A DNA stretch of 64,000 bases from Streptomyces phaeofaciens (GCF_014648915.1 NZ_BMSA01000021.1:1-64000); one strand, 5' to 3'. Numbered from the stretch's first letter, positions 40,848 to 49,487 are shown. The notes: generated by a model not told the origin, from the sequence alone. Numbers and translations are program-made.

Positions 40848-42026
40848 GTGACCGTGGAGAGCACTGCCGCGCGCAAGCCGCGACGCAGCGCCGGTACCAA
40901 GAGCACGGCCGGCAAGCGGACGACCGCGACGACGCCGGGCACCGAACCGGAGCTCGTACAGCTGCTGACGCCCGAGGGCGAACGCGTCAAGAACGCCGAG
41001 TACGACAAGTACGTCGCCGGCGTCACCCCCGAAGACCTCCGCGGCCTGTACCGCGACATGGTGCTCACCCGCCGCTTCGACGCCGAGGCCACGTCCCTCC
41101 AGCGTCAGGGCGAGCTGGGCCTGTGGGCGTCGCTGCTGGGCCAGGAGGCCGCACAGATCGGCTCCGGCCGTGCACTGCGCGACGACGACTACGTCTTCCC
41201 GACCTACCGCGAGCACGGTGTCGCCTGGTGCCGCGGGGTCGACCCCACCAACCTGCTCGGCATGTTCCGCGGCGTGAACAACGGAGGCTGGGACCCGAAC
41301 GGGAACAACTTCCACCTGTACACGATCGTCATCGGCTCGCAGACCCTGCACGCCACCGGCTACGCGATGGGCGTCGCCAAGGACGGCGCGGACAGCGCGG
41401 TGATCGCCTACTTCGGCGACGGCGCGAGCAGCCAGGGCGACGTCGCGGAGTCCTTCACCTTCTCCGCGGTCTACAACGCGCCCGTGGTGTTCTTCTGCCA
41501 GAACAACCAGTGGGCGATCTCCGAGCCGACCGAGAAGCAGACCCGCGTGCCGCTCTACCAGCGCGCGCAGGGCTACGGCTTCCCGGGCGTCCGGGTCGAC
41601 GGCAACGACGTCCTGGCCTGCCTCGCGGTCACCAAGTGGGCGCTGGAGCGAGCCCGCAGCGGTGAGGGCCCGACCCTCGTCGAGGCGTTCACGTACCGCA
41701 TGGGCGCCCACACCACCTCCGACGACCCCACCCGCTACCGGGGCGACGAGGAGCGACTCGCCTGGGAGGCGAAGGACCCGATCCTGCGCCTGCGCCGGTT
41801 CCTGGAGGCCTCGAACCACACGGACGAGCGATTCTTCGAGGAACTCGAGACCGAGAGCGAGGCGTTGGGCAGGCGAGTGCGCGAAGCGGTCCGTGCCATG
41901 CCGGACCCGGACCACTTCGCCATCTTCGAGAACGTCTACGCGGACGGGCACGCGCTCGTCGACGAGGAGCGGGCCCAGTTCGCCGCCTACCAGGCGTCGT
42001 TCGCCGACGAAGAGGGGGGCAACTGA
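40848..42026 (+). CDS. bkdA2: Second branched-chain 2-oxoacid dehydrogenase E1 alpha subunit
   Basis: A 392-residue E1 alpha with a Lys/Arg/Thr-rich N-terminal extension (AARKPRRSAGTKSTAGKRTT), SLLGQEAAQIGSGRAL, FPTYREHGVAWCRGV, TPP motif FGDGASSQGDVAESFTF to QNNQWAIS, and HTTSDDPTRYRGDEE. It parallels bkdA at 22852 but has a longer N-terminus and lacks overlap with its neighbour. GTG 40848 follows GGAGGAG. Streptomyces commonly carry two such complexes; this one has its own regulatory region. Confidence 0.94.
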   Translation: MTVESTAARKPRRSAGTKSTAGKRTTATTPGTEPELVQLLTPEGERVKNAEYDKYVAGVTPEDLRGLYRDMVLTRRFDAEATSLQRQGELGLWASLLGQEAAQIGSGRALRDDDYVFPTYREHGVAWCRGVDPTNLLGMFRGVNNGGWDPNGNNFHLYTIVIGSQTLHATGYAMGVAKDGADSAVIAYFGDGASSQGDVAESFTFSAVYNAPVVFFCQNNQWAISEPTEKQTRVPLYQRAQGYGFPGVRVDGNDVLACLAVTKWALERARSGEGPTLVEAFTYRMGAHTTSDDPTRYRGDEERLAWEAKDPILRLRRFLEASNHTDERFFEELETESEALGRRVREAVRAMPDPDHFAIFENVYADGHALVDEERAQFAAYQASFADEEGGN

Positions 42027-42027
42027 G

Positions 42028-43020
42028 ATGGCGGAGACCGTGACGTCCAAGAACATGGCACTGGCCAAGGCGATCAACGAATCGCTGCGCCGCGCCCTGG
42101 AGTCCGACCCCAAGGTCCTGATCATGGGTGAGGACGTCGGCAAGCTCGGCGGCGTCTTCCGTGTGACGGACGGGCTGCAGAAGGACTTCGGCGAGAGCCG
42201 GGTCATCGACACCCCGCTCGCCGAGTCCGGCATCGTCGGCACCGCCATCGGCCTCGCCCTGCGCGGCTACCGCCCGGTGGTGGAGATCCAGTTCGACGGC
42301 TTCGTCTTCCCCGCGTACGACCAGATCGTCACGCAGCTCGCGAAGATGCACGCGCGCTCGCTGGGCAAGGTCAAGATGCCGATCGTCGTCCGCATCCCCT
42401 ACGGCGGCGGCATCGGCGCGGTCGAGCACCACTCCGAGTCCCCGGAAGCCCTGTTCGCCCACGTGTCGGGCCTGAAGGTCGTCTCCCCGTCCAACGCGTC
42501 CGACGCGTACTGGATGATGCAGCAGGCCATCCAGAGCGACGACCCGGTGATCTTCTTCGAGCCCAAGCGGCGCTACTGGGACAAGGGCGAGGTCAACACC
42601 GAGGCCATCCCCGGCCCGCTGCACAAGGCCCAGGTCGTCCGCGAGGGCACCGACCTGACCCTCGCCGCCTACGGCCCGATGGTGAAGCTCTGCCTGGAGG
42701 CCGCCGCCGCGGCCGCCGAGGAGGGCAAGAACCTCGAGGTGCTGGACCTGCGCTCGGTCTCCCCGCTGGACTTCGACACGATCCAGACGTCCGTCGAGAA
42801 GACCCGCCGGCTGGTCGTCGTCCACGAGGCGCCGGTGTTCTTCGGCTCGGGCGCGGAGATCGCCGCCCGCATCACGGAGCGCTGCTTCTACCACCTGGAG
42901 GCCCCGGTGCTCCGGGTCGGCGGCTACCACGCCCCGTACCCGCCGGCGCGCCTGGAGGAGGAGTACCTGCCGGGCCTGGACCGGGTACTCGACACCGTCG
43001 ACCGCGCCCTGGCGTACTGA
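42028..43020 (+). CDS. bkdB2: Second branched-chain 2-oxoacid dehydrogenase E1 beta subunit
   Basis: A 330-residue E1 beta: IMGEDVGKLGGVFRVTDGLQ, VIDTPLAESGIVGTAIGLAL, RIPYGGGIGAVEHHSESPEA and LVVVHEAPVFFGSGAEIAAR. It begins one base after the E1 alpha stop and is highly similar to the product of 23985, confirming duplication of the whole operon. Confidence 0.94.
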   Translation: MAETVTSKNMALAKAINESLRRALESDPKVLIMGEDVGKLGGVFRVTDGLQKDFGESRVIDTPLAESGIVGTAIGLALRGYRPVVEIQFDGFVFPAYDQIVTQLAKMHARSLGKVKMPIVVRIPYGGGIGAVEHHSESPEALFAHVSGLKVVSPSNASDAYWMMQQAIQSDDPVIFFEPKRRYWDKGEVNTEAIPGPLHKAQVVREGTDLTLAAYGPMVKLCLEAAAAAAEEGKNLEVLDLRSVSPLDFDTIQTSVEKTRRLVVVHEAPVFFGSGAEIAARITERCFYHLEAPVLRVGGYHAPYPPARLEEEYLPGLDRVLDTVDRALAY

Positions 43021-43030
43021 GGAGAGGGTC

Positions 43031-44437
43031 GTGACGACGATGACGGAAGCGTCCGTACGCGAGTTCAAGATGCCCGACGTGGGCGAGGGCCTCACCGAGG
43101 CCGAGATCCTCAAGTGGTACGTCCAGCCCGGCGACACGGTGACCGACGGCCAGGTGGTGTGCGAGGTCGAGACGGCCAAGGCCGCCGTCGAGCTGCCCAT
43201 CCCCTACGACGGTGTGGTCCGCTCGCTGCACTTCCCCGAGGGCACCACGGTGGACGTGGGCATGGCGATCATCGCGGTGGACGTGTCCGGCGGCGCCGAG
43301 CCGCCGGCCCCGGCCCCCGTGGAGAAGCCCGCGGAACCGCAGGCGGAGGAACCGAAGTCCGTGGGCTCCGGCCGCCAGCCGGTGCTCGTGGGATACGGCG
43401 TGGCCGCCTCCTCCACCAAGCGCCGCCCCCGCAAGGGCACGCAGATCCCCGCCCAGGAGCCCGCGACGGCCGCCGTCCAGGCGGAGCTGAACGGCCACGG
43501 GAGCGCCCCGGCCGTACAGGAGCGACCGCTGGCCAAGCCGCCGGTGCGCAAGCTGGCCAAGGACCTGGGCGTCGACCTGACGACGGTCACCCCGACCGGC
43601 CCGGACGGCATCATCACCCGTGACGACGTCCACGCGGCCGCGGCCCCCGCGCAGGCGCCCGCGCCCGCGCCGGTCAGCGCCCCGGAGCCCGTCCCCGCGG
43701 CGGCAGCTCCGGCGCCGGCCGTCCCGTACGACACGGCCCGCGAGACGCGTGTCCCCGTCAAGGGCGTCCGCAAGGCGACCGCGGCGGCGATGGTCGGCTC
43801 GGCCTTCACGGCGCCGCACGTCACGGAGTTCGTGACGGTCGACGTCACCCGCACGCTGAAGCTCGTCGAGGAGCTGAAGCAGGACAAGGACATGCAGGGA
43901 CTGCGGGTCAACCCGCTGCTGCTGATCGCCAAGGCCCTGCTGGTCGCCATCCGCCGCAACCCGGAGATCAACGCCTCCTGGGACCAGGCGGCGCAGGAGA
44001 TCGTCCAGAAGCACTACGTCAACCTGGGCATCGCCGCGGCCACCCCGCGCGGGCTGATCGTGCCGAACATCAAGGACGCGCACGCGAAGACGCTGCCGGA
44101 GCTGGCCCAGTCGCTCGGCGAGCTGGTGGCGACGGCACGGGAGGGCAAGACGTCCCCCGCCGCGATGCAGGGCGGCACGGTCACCATCACCAACGTCGGC
44201 GTCTTCGGCGTCGACACCGGCACACCGATCCTCAACCCCGGCGAGTCCGCGATCCTCGCCATCGGCGCGATCCGGCTCCAGCCGTGGGTCCACAAGGGCA
44301 AGGTGAAGCCCCGCCAGGTCACCACCCTGGCCCTGAGCTTCGACCACCGCCTGGTCGACGGAGAGCTGGGCTCCAAGGTGCTGGCCGACGTGGCGGCGAT
44401 CCTGGAACAGCCGAAGCGGCTGATCACCTGGGCCTGA
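43031..44437 (+). CDS. bkdC2: Second branched-chain 2-oxoacid dehydrogenase E2
   Basis: A 468-residue E2: lipoyl domain (FKMPDVGEGLTEAEILKWYV, Lys in VETAKAAVELP), a Pro/Ala linker, a binding domain (PPVRKLAKDLGVDLTTVTPT), a second Ala/Pro linker and a catalytic domain ending FDHRLVDGELGSKVL. GTG 43031 follows GGAGAGG. Like the first operon it lacks an E3 gene. Two strong hairpins follow at once. Confidence 0.94.
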   Translation: MTTMTEASVREFKMPDVGEGLTEAEILKWYVQPGDTVTDGQVVCEVETAKAAVELPIPYDGVVRSLHFPEGTTVDVGMAIIAVDVSGGAEPPAPAPVEKPAEPQAEEPKSVGSGRQPVLVGYGVAASSTKRRPRKGTQIPAQEPATAAVQAELNGHGSAPAVQERPLAKPPVRKLAKDLGVDLTTVTPTGPDGIITRDDVHAAAAPAQAPAPAPVSAPEPVPAAAAPAPAVPYDTARETRVPVKGVRKATAAAMVGSAFTAPHVTEFVTVDVTRTLKLVEELKQDKDMQGLRVNPLLLIAKALLVAIRRNPEINASWDQAAQEIVQKHYVNLGIAAATPRGLIVPNIKDAHAKTLPELAQSLGELVATAREGKTSPAAMQGGTVTITNVGVFGVDTGTPILNPGESAILAIGAIRLQPWVHKGKVKPRQVTTLALSFDHRLVDGELGSKVLADVAAILEQPKRLITWA

Positions 44438-44451
44438 GCCACCGGTACCAC

Positions 44452-44473
44452 CCCAGGGCGGAAGCGCCCTGGG
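44452..44473 (+). terminator. Terminator hairpin 1 after the second bkd operon
   Basis: CCCAGGGCG-GAAG-CGCCCTGGG: a perfect 9-bp stem with a GAAG tetraloop, 15 bases after the E2 stop. Confidence 0.85.
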
Positions 44474-44474
44474 C

Positions 44475-44520
44475 CCGCAAGGAGCCGCGCACCCGGAAAC
44501 GGGGGCGCGGCTCCTTGCGG
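44475..44520. terminator. Terminator hairpin 2 (16-bp stem) at the convergent junction
   Basis: A perfect 16-bp stem (44475-44490 with 44505-44520), extended by a CCCG-GAAA-CGGG cap with a GNRA tetraloop. Tandem with hairpin 1, it also faces the end of the 767-residue gene on the minus strand, so it may work in both directions. Confidence 0.88.
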
Positions 44521-44581
44521 TCGGCCACCGGCTGACCGGCCGGACGACGTACCCGGGACCGGACGGAGAGCGGGCCGCAGG

Positions 44582-46885
44582 TCAGCCGGACACTCTCGGG
44601 TCCGGGCGGAGCCAGTGCTTTCCGGTCGTCCAGCCCAGCAGCCGTCGGCCCTCCCCGTCGTCCGCCGCTCCCCCCTCGTCCACCTGGCGCAGGCCGGTCA
44701 GCGCTGGAGCCAGACGGGCGCCGACATGCGCGGGGTGGCGCCCGGCCTCCTCGGTGAGCCACCGCAGGGTGTCCTTCCGCTCCCGCGCGGAGCACAGGGA
44801 GAGGTGGAACACCATCTGCCGCCAGGCGTAGGCCGCGTCCTTGATCGTGCCCAGCGGCCGCGCGTTGCCCTGCACCCGGGCGGTCAGCAGGCACACCGTG
44901 GTGAAGCAGCGGCGCGCCAGGTCCTCCCAGCCGGGGGCCGGGGCGATGCCGACCCGGTGGACCAGAGTGGCCAGGTTGTGCGTGGTGAGGATCTGCGCCT
45001 GCTCGACCACGGTGCCGTTCGCGGCCGGTGACCCGAAGCCGTACCGGGACGAGGGGGCACCGGCCCGCTCCGCGCACAGTGCCGCGAACCCCGGTGAGGT
45101 GCGCGGCCCCGACCCCGGCCGCGCCTCGGCGTCCGCCAGCTCGCGGACGGCCCCGTAGTCGACGGCGTAGTAGCGCTCGTACAGCGAGCCGCCGCCCAGG
45201 AGTTCCGCCGCGATCCGGGCCGCGACGAGGAACTTCGGGGTGAACGAGCCCATGAAGATGTCGGTGGCCAGCTCCTCGACCAGCGGCACGTCGAGGTCCG
45301 CCGCACGGGCGAGGACGGACAGCTCGCGCACCAGCGGGTTGGGCAGGATCGTGCCGGGGAACGCCTGCACGGCCAGCTCACCCAGCTGCCGCAGCGCCCC
45401 GGCCGACACCTCCCGTGCCGTGTCGGTGGACCGCTGTCCGGCCACCGCCCGCACCCAGGGCAGCTCCTCCATCCGCACCTGCCGCTGGAAGTTGAGCAGC
45501 AGCAGCGAACGGCGGTCGGCGAACGCCCGGTGATGGGCGGCCGCCAGGGTGCGCAGGGCCGGGTCCGGGTGGGCCTGGGCGGTGCTCGCGGCGACGAGCT
45601 GGGGGACCAGCTCGGCCAGCACCTCCGCCGACGGCACCACACCGCGCTCCACCAGCGTGCCCAGCGGCGCGCTCAGCGCGGCTTCGACGGGCCGGCGGAC
45701 GGCGGCCGGGACCGCCGCGCCGACGGGCAGGCCGGTCGCCCGCGCCTCCCCCTCGCCCACCGGCACCAGCAGCGGCTCGACCTCGGCCACGCCCGCCCCC
45801 TGGTCCAGCTCCGCGAGCCGGCGCAGCACCAGCTGGGCCAGCGCGTGGTGGGAGGGGAGCGCGGCCTGGACGGCCTGCTCGCGGCGCAGCGCGGTGTGCG
45901 GGGCGGAACCGGGCACACCGCGCCGTCGCACCATCGCGGTGACGGCGTGCCGCAGCAGCCCGAGCCGACGCGCGTCCGGCGTCCGCCCGGCGACGGCCTC
46001 CTCCAGCACGCCCCGCAGGATCGCCAGGTTCTGCTTCGGGTCGAGGTGCTTGGTGCAGTACGTGTGCCGCTCGGCGAGGTCCCGGTAGCGGAGCAGCAGT
46101 AGGGAACCCCGTTCGTACCAGCCGGCCGCGGTGTCGCGGGCCGGGACGCGGACGGCTGCGTCGGCGTCGGCCGTCTCCAGCCAGTGCGTGAGGAGCGCGT
46201 CGCCGAAGGGCTGCCAGACGGTCAGCGCCTCCCGCTGGGTCTCCACCGCCCGGCTCGGCCGGCGCCGGGCCAGGGTCTCGCCGGCCTCGGCGACGGTGCG
46301 CCGGTGCACGGCACCGGGCGAGGGCGCCGGGCGGGTGGAGGGACGCGGGGTGAACCGCAGCCGTCCGGCGAAGGGGGCCAGTTCCTCGACGAGCTCGATC
46401 GCCGCGTCGGTCTCCCCGGTGCGGGCCAGCCAGGCCACGGTGAGCAGGGCGGCCTCCTCCGGGACCGTGATCTCGTACCGCCCGCTGTCCAGCAGCTCGC
46501 CCAGCCGGACCAGCCCGTCCTCGGTCAGCCAGTACGCGAACAGGGCCTGCCGCTCGCGCGGTACCCCTGCCAGGCGCGCGGCCTCGGCCTCGTACTCCGT
46601 CAGCGGTCCCCCGGCGCTGGGCTCGCCGGTGGCGAAGCCGCCGCGCAGGACCTGGAGGGTCACCCACGCCGGGAGCCCGGACACGGGCGTGCGGGAGCCG
46701 ATCGCCAGGCGTCCGTTCGCCATGCCGGCCAGGAGGGCCCGCCAGGAGCGGCCCCGTTCCGCGGCCCGGCGGCGGGTGTCGGGGTCGGGGTGCGTGGTCG
46801 CGGTGGTGAGCGCCCCGGCCAGCCGGCCGGCCGCGTAGCCGGGGGAGGCCTCTGCGAAGTGCTGCTGGTCAGCGTTGTCGTTCAT
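44582..46885 (-). CDS. Large protein of unknown function (767 aa) downstream of tRNA-like elements
   Basis: A 767-residue soluble, mostly alpha-helical protein that I cannot place in a family. Distinctive segments are ERGRSWRALLAGMANGRLAI, LTVWQPFGDALLTHWLETAD, YCTKHLDPKQNLAILRGVLE, FMGSFTPKFLVAARIAAELL and ILTTHNLATLVHRVGIAP. No signal peptide, TM segment, nucleotide loop or HTH is obvious. The ATG lies only three bases (CTT) beyond the last of three tandem tRNA-like elements on the same strand and has no Shine-Dalgarno sequence, so translation would be leaderless if the RNA is cut there, or depend on the structured leader. Role unknown. Confidence 0.85.
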   Translation of the reverse strand: MNDNADQQHFAEASPGYAAGRLAGALTTATTHPDPDTRRRAAERGRSWRALLAGMANGRLAIGSRTPVSGLPAWVTLQVLRGGFATGEPSAGGPLTEYEAEAARLAGVPRERQALFAYWLTEDGLVRLGELLDSGRYEITVPEEAALLTVAWLARTGETDAAIELVEELAPFAGRLRFTPRPSTRPAPSPGAVHRRTVAEAGETLARRRPSRAVETQREALTVWQPFGDALLTHWLETADADAAVRVPARDTAAGWYERGSLLLLRYRDLAERHTYCTKHLDPKQNLAILRGVLEEAVAGRTPDARRLGLLRHAVTAMVRRRGVPGSAPHTALRREQAVQAALPSHHALAQLVLRRLAELDQGAGVAEVEPLLVPVGEGEARATGLPVGAAVPAAVRRPVEAALSAPLGTLVERGVVPSAEVLAELVPQLVAASTAQAHPDPALRTLAAAHHRAFADRRSLLLLNFQRQVRMEELPWVRAVAGQRSTDTAREVSAGALRQLGELAVQAFPGTILPNPLVRELSVLARAADLDVPLVEELATDIFMGSFTPKFLVAARIAAELLGGGSLYERYYAVDYGAVRELADAEARPGSGPRTSPGFAALCAERAGAPSSRYGFGSPAANGTVVEQAQILTTHNLATLVHRVGIAPAPGWEDLARRCFTTVCLLTARVQGNARPLGTIKDAAYAWRQMVFHLSLCSARERKDTLRWLTEEAGRHPAHVGARLAPALTGLRQVDEGGAADDGEGRRLLGWTTGKHWLRPDPRVSG

Positions 46886-46888
46886 AAG

Positions 46889-46960
46889 CCGGCACGGCGG
46901 GTGCTGCCCCCGCCCCCTCCGGGTCCCGAGCCCGGTGCTCTGCTGCTGAGCTACATGCCG
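46889..46960 (-). ncRNA. tRNA-like element 3 (anticodon CGG)
   Basis: A full cloverleaf folds by eye: acceptor CGGCATG/CGTGCCG (one G-U), D-stem GCTC/GAGC with loop AGCAGCA, anticodon stem CCGGG/CCCGG with loop CTCGGGA (U33 present, anticodon CGG, Pro), 5-base variable loop AGGGG, T-stem GCGGG/CCCGC with loop GGCAGCA. Relative to elements 1 and 2 the acceptor has two compensatory pair changes (3-70 A-U to G-C; 5-68 G-C to A-U). The D-loop lacks GG and the T-loop lacks TTCRA, so a normal elbow cannot form. No CCA is encoded. Confidence 0.8.
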
Positions 46961-46965
46961 AGGAG

Positions 46966-47037
46966 CCGACGTGGCGGGTGCCGCCCCCGCTCCCTCCGGG
47001 TTAGGAGCCCGGTGCTCTGCTGCTGAGCTACACGTCG
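46966..47037 (-). ncRNA. tRNA-like element 2 (anticodon CCU)
   Basis: Cloverleaf with acceptor CGACGTG/CACGTCG (7 bp perfect), TA at 8-9, D-stem GCTC/GAGC with loop AGCAGCA, anticodon stem CCGGG/CCCGG with loop CTCCTAA (anticodon CCU, Arg), variable loop AGGGA, T-stem GCGGG/CCCGC with loop GGCGGCA. Discriminator G. It is separated by 4-5 bases from its neighbours. Confidence 0.8.
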
Positions 47038-47041
47038 AAGA

Positions 47042-47114
47042 CCGACGTGGCGGGTTCCGCCCCCGCGCCCCCCGGGTCTGAAGCCCGGCGCTCTGGCTAC
47101 TGAGCTACACGTCG
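47042..47114 (-). ncRNA. tRNA-like element 1 (anticodon UCA)
   Basis: Cloverleaf with acceptor CGACGTG/CACGTCG, D-stem GCTC/GAGC with 8-base loop AGTAGCCA, anticodon stem CCGGG/CCCGG with loop CTTCAGA (anticodon UCA, complementary to UGA), variable loop GGGGC, T-stem GCGGG/CCCGC with loop GGCGGAA. Discriminator G. It is not a canonical selenocysteine tRNA: the acceptor is 7 bp and there is no long variable arm. Confidence 0.8.
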
Positions 47115-47122
47115 ATGCGCCG

Positions 47123-47152
47123 ACGCTAGACGCGGGACGCCCGTACGAACAA
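47123..47152 (-). promoter_or_regulatory. Putative promoter of the tRNA-like/767-aa transcription unit
   Basis: On the minus strand TTGTTC (47147-47152), an 18-base spacer and TAGCGT (47123-47128) form a housekeeping-sigma-like promoter. The predicted transcription start would fall at about 47116, one or two bases before tRNA-like element 1, as for many actinobacterial tRNA genes. Confidence 0.5.
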
Positions 47153-47255
47153 CTGGATTTCGCCTGAACATCCGCGAGCCGGGGCCTGCCGGTCAGGGCC
47201 CACTCCCCGGCGCCCGCGCCGCCGGCCCCCGGCAGCCCGGTCCGCACCCCTGGAC

Positions 47256-48569
47256 CTACGCCGGCACGTGCACCGTCTCCACCCGGCTCGCCACCAGCCG
47301 CTCCCGTTCCCGGCGGGCCGCTCGGGTGCGGAGTCGCAGGATCTGGCTGACGCCCAGTGCCTGGAGGACGAACACGCAGGAGAAGGCGACCCGGTAGTCG
47401 TCACCGGTCGCGTCGAGCAGCACGCCGATCGCGAAGAGGGTGGTCATGGAGGCGACGAAGCCGCCCATGTTGGTGATGCCGGACGCGGTGCCCTGCCGCT
47501 CGGGCGGGTTCGCGGGGCGGGCGAAGTCGAAGCCCAGCATGGACGCGGGCCCACAGGCGCCGAGCACCGCGCAGAGCGTGATCAGCAGCCACATCGGGGC
47601 GTGCTCGCCGGGGTGGGCCAGCGTGCCGGCCCACACCAGCGCGGTCGCGCCGACCGTGCCCAGGGCCAGCGGCAGCCGCGCCTCGTGGTGCCGGGCGACG
47701 ATCTGGCCGTACACCAGTCCGACGACCATGTTGGACAGGACGACCAGGGTCAGCATCTCCCCGGCCGTGGCGCGCGACAGGCCCTGTGCCTCCACCAGGA
47801 ACGGCAGGCCCCACAGCAGCAGGAACACCATCGCCGGGAACTGGGTGGTGAAGTGCACCCACAGGCCCAGCCGGGTCCCCGGCTCCCGCCAGGACGCGGC
47901 GATCTGACGGCGGACGTACGCGGCGCCGTGGTGCGGGAAGGGCTCCGGCTCGTGCCCCTCGGGGTGGTCCTTGAGGAACAGCAGGAGCAGGACCAGGACG
48001 ACGACACCGGCGAGCGCGCTGCCCGCGAACGCGGCCGTCCAGCCGACCCCGTGCAGCAGCCGCGCCAGGACGAGCGTGGAGACGAGGTTGCCCGCCATAC
48101 CGGCCAGCCCGGCCATCTGCGCCACCATCGGCCCCCGCCGCGCCGGGAACCAGCGGGTGCCCAGCCGCAGCACGCTGATGAACGTCATCGCGTCCCCGCA
48201 CCCCAGCAGCGCCCGCGAGGCGAGCGCCATGCCGTACGAGGGGGAGAACGCGAAGCCCAGCTGCCCGGCCGTGAACAGCACGACGCCGATGGTCAGCACC
48301 TTCTTGGTGCCGAGCCGGTCGACGAGCAGCCCGACCGGTATCTGCATGCCGGCGTAGACCAGCAGCTGGAGGATCGAGAAGGTGGACAGGGCCGAGGCGT
48401 TCACGTGGAAGCGGTCGGCGGCGTCGAGGCCGGCCACCCCCAGCGACGTACGGAAGATGACGGCGACGAAGTAGACCGAGACACCGATCCCCCAGACGGC
48501 TACCGCACGCCGCCCGCCGGGCGGGTCACCCGGAAGAGTGGAGTTCGGGCCGGTCCGGCCGGCGCTCAT
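47256..48569 (-). CDS. MFS transporter
   Basis: A 437-residue major-facilitator protein with 12 TM helices: GIGVSVYFVAVIFRTSLGVA in TM1, the loop GLLVDRLGTKKVLTIGVVLF with the MFS DRxGxKK motif, and LGTRWFPARRGPMVAQMAG typical of anion/organic-acid symporters (nitrate/oxalate or ACS type). Its ATG overlaps the GntR gene's stop, so it is controlled and co-expressed with that regulator. It is likely an organic-acid or anion importer. Confidence 0.9.
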   Translation of the reverse strand: MSAGRTGPNSTLPGDPPGGRRAVAVWGIGVSVYFVAVIFRTSLGVAGLDAADRFHVNASALSTFSILQLLVYAGMQIPVGLLVDRLGTKKVLTIGVVLFTAGQLGFAFSPSYGMALASRALLGCGDAMTFISVLRLGTRWFPARRGPMVAQMAGLAGMAGNLVSTLVLARLLHGVGWTAAFAGSALAGVVVLVLLLLFLKDHPEGHEPEPFPHHGAAYVRRQIAASWREPGTRLGLWVHFTTQFPAMVFLLLWGLPFLVEAQGLSRATAGEMLTLVVLSNMVVGLVYGQIVARHHEARLPLALGTVGATALVWAGTLAHPGEHAPMWLLITLCAVLGACGPASMLGFDFARPANPPERQGTASGITNMGGFVASMTTLFAIGVLLDATGDDYRVAFSCVFVLQALGVSQILRLRTRAARRERERLVASRVETVHVPA

Positions 48570-49261
48570 CGGACCTCGCCCCGGGCCAGGTGCGAGAACC
48601 AGCTGATGTGCCGGTGGACGATGCCGACGGCCTCGTCGGAGTCGCCGCGGCGCAGGGCCTCCAGGATCTCCTGGTGCTCGGTGAGCGTCTTGGCGATCCG
48701 GTCGGGGTGGGAGTGCAGTACCGCGACGCCCATCCGCAGCTGGCGGTCGCGGAGCTGGTCGTAGAGCCGGGACAGGATCTCGTTGCCGCCGCTGCGGACG
48801 ATCTCCGCGTGGAAGCAGCGGTCCGTGACCGCGGCACCCGCCAGATCGCCGGCGGCGGCCTGTTCCCGCTGCCGTGCCAGCAGTTCCTCCAGCCGCTCGA
48901 TCAGCCCGGCCGGCGCGGGCACGGCCTTGCGGGCCGCGTGCTCCTCCACCAGCAGCCGGGTCTCCACGACGTCCGCGATCTCCTGCGCGGAGACCGGGAG
49001 GACCAGCGCGCCCTTCTTCGGGTAGAGCCGGATCAGCCCCTCGACCTGGAGCCGCAGCAGCGCCTCGCGCACCGGGGTCCGCGAGACCCCCACGGCCTCG
49101 GCGAGTTCGCCCTCGGTCAGCAGTGTGCCGCCTTCGTAGCGGCGGTCCAGAACGCCCTGTTTGACGTGGGCGTACACGCGATCGGCGGCGGGCGGCTGCT
49201 TGAGGGTGGTGGGCGAGGGGGCGGTCGCGGGGGCCGGCGCGGGCGGAGCGGAGGACGGCAT
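48566..49261 (-). CDS. GntR-family (FadR-type) regulator
   Basis: A 231-residue GntR protein: RVYAHVKQGVLDRRYEGGTL, the winged HTH LTEGELAEAVGVSRTPVREA then LLRLQVEGLI, and an FCD ligand domain with RLLVEEHAARKA and CFHAEIVRSGGN. The start is ATG 49261; no clear Shine-Dalgarno precedes it and TATCTATCC lies about 7-15 bases upstream, so the mRNA may be leaderless. It likely controls the downstream MFS gene; a GATAGATACAACACG stretch at the start may be its operator. Confidence 0.9.
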   Translation of the reverse strand: MPSSAPPAPAPATAPSPTTLKQPPAADRVYAHVKQGVLDRRYEGGTLLTEGELAEAVGVSRTPVREALLRLQVEGLIRLYPKKGALVLPVSAQEIADVVETRLLVEEHAARKAVPAPAGLIERLEELLARQREQAAAGDLAGAAVTDRCFHAEIVRSGGNEILSRLYDQLRDRQLRMGVAVLHSHPDRIAKTLTEHQEILEALRRGDSDEAVGIVHRHISWFSHLARGEVR

Positions 49262-49487
49262 GTCCACAGGATAGATACAACACGTACGCAAGGGCGGGAA
49301 CCGTCCAGCATGCGGGACTCGTCCAGGGAGTTGGGGCGACGTCCGCGCACAGCGTTTCGAAAAGTCGGCCCAGCAGACGCACAACCTTCTGTGCTACTTA
49401 CGTGTCACACACGTGCGGCCCCACTCTTCTTTCCCCCTCAACTCGGCCGCACCTTCAGGGGCATTCGACGTAATCGGGGTATTTCAG

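Noticed and set aside
47042..47114. Selenocysteine tRNA
   Set aside because: Anticodon UCA fits, but there is no long variable arm, the acceptor is 7 bp and the T-loop is non-canonical; two siblings have other anticodons.
46951..47247. Short minus-strand open frame over the tRNA-like array
   Set aside because: The three cloverleaves with compensatory changes explain this sequence better than a coding frame that shows no domain.
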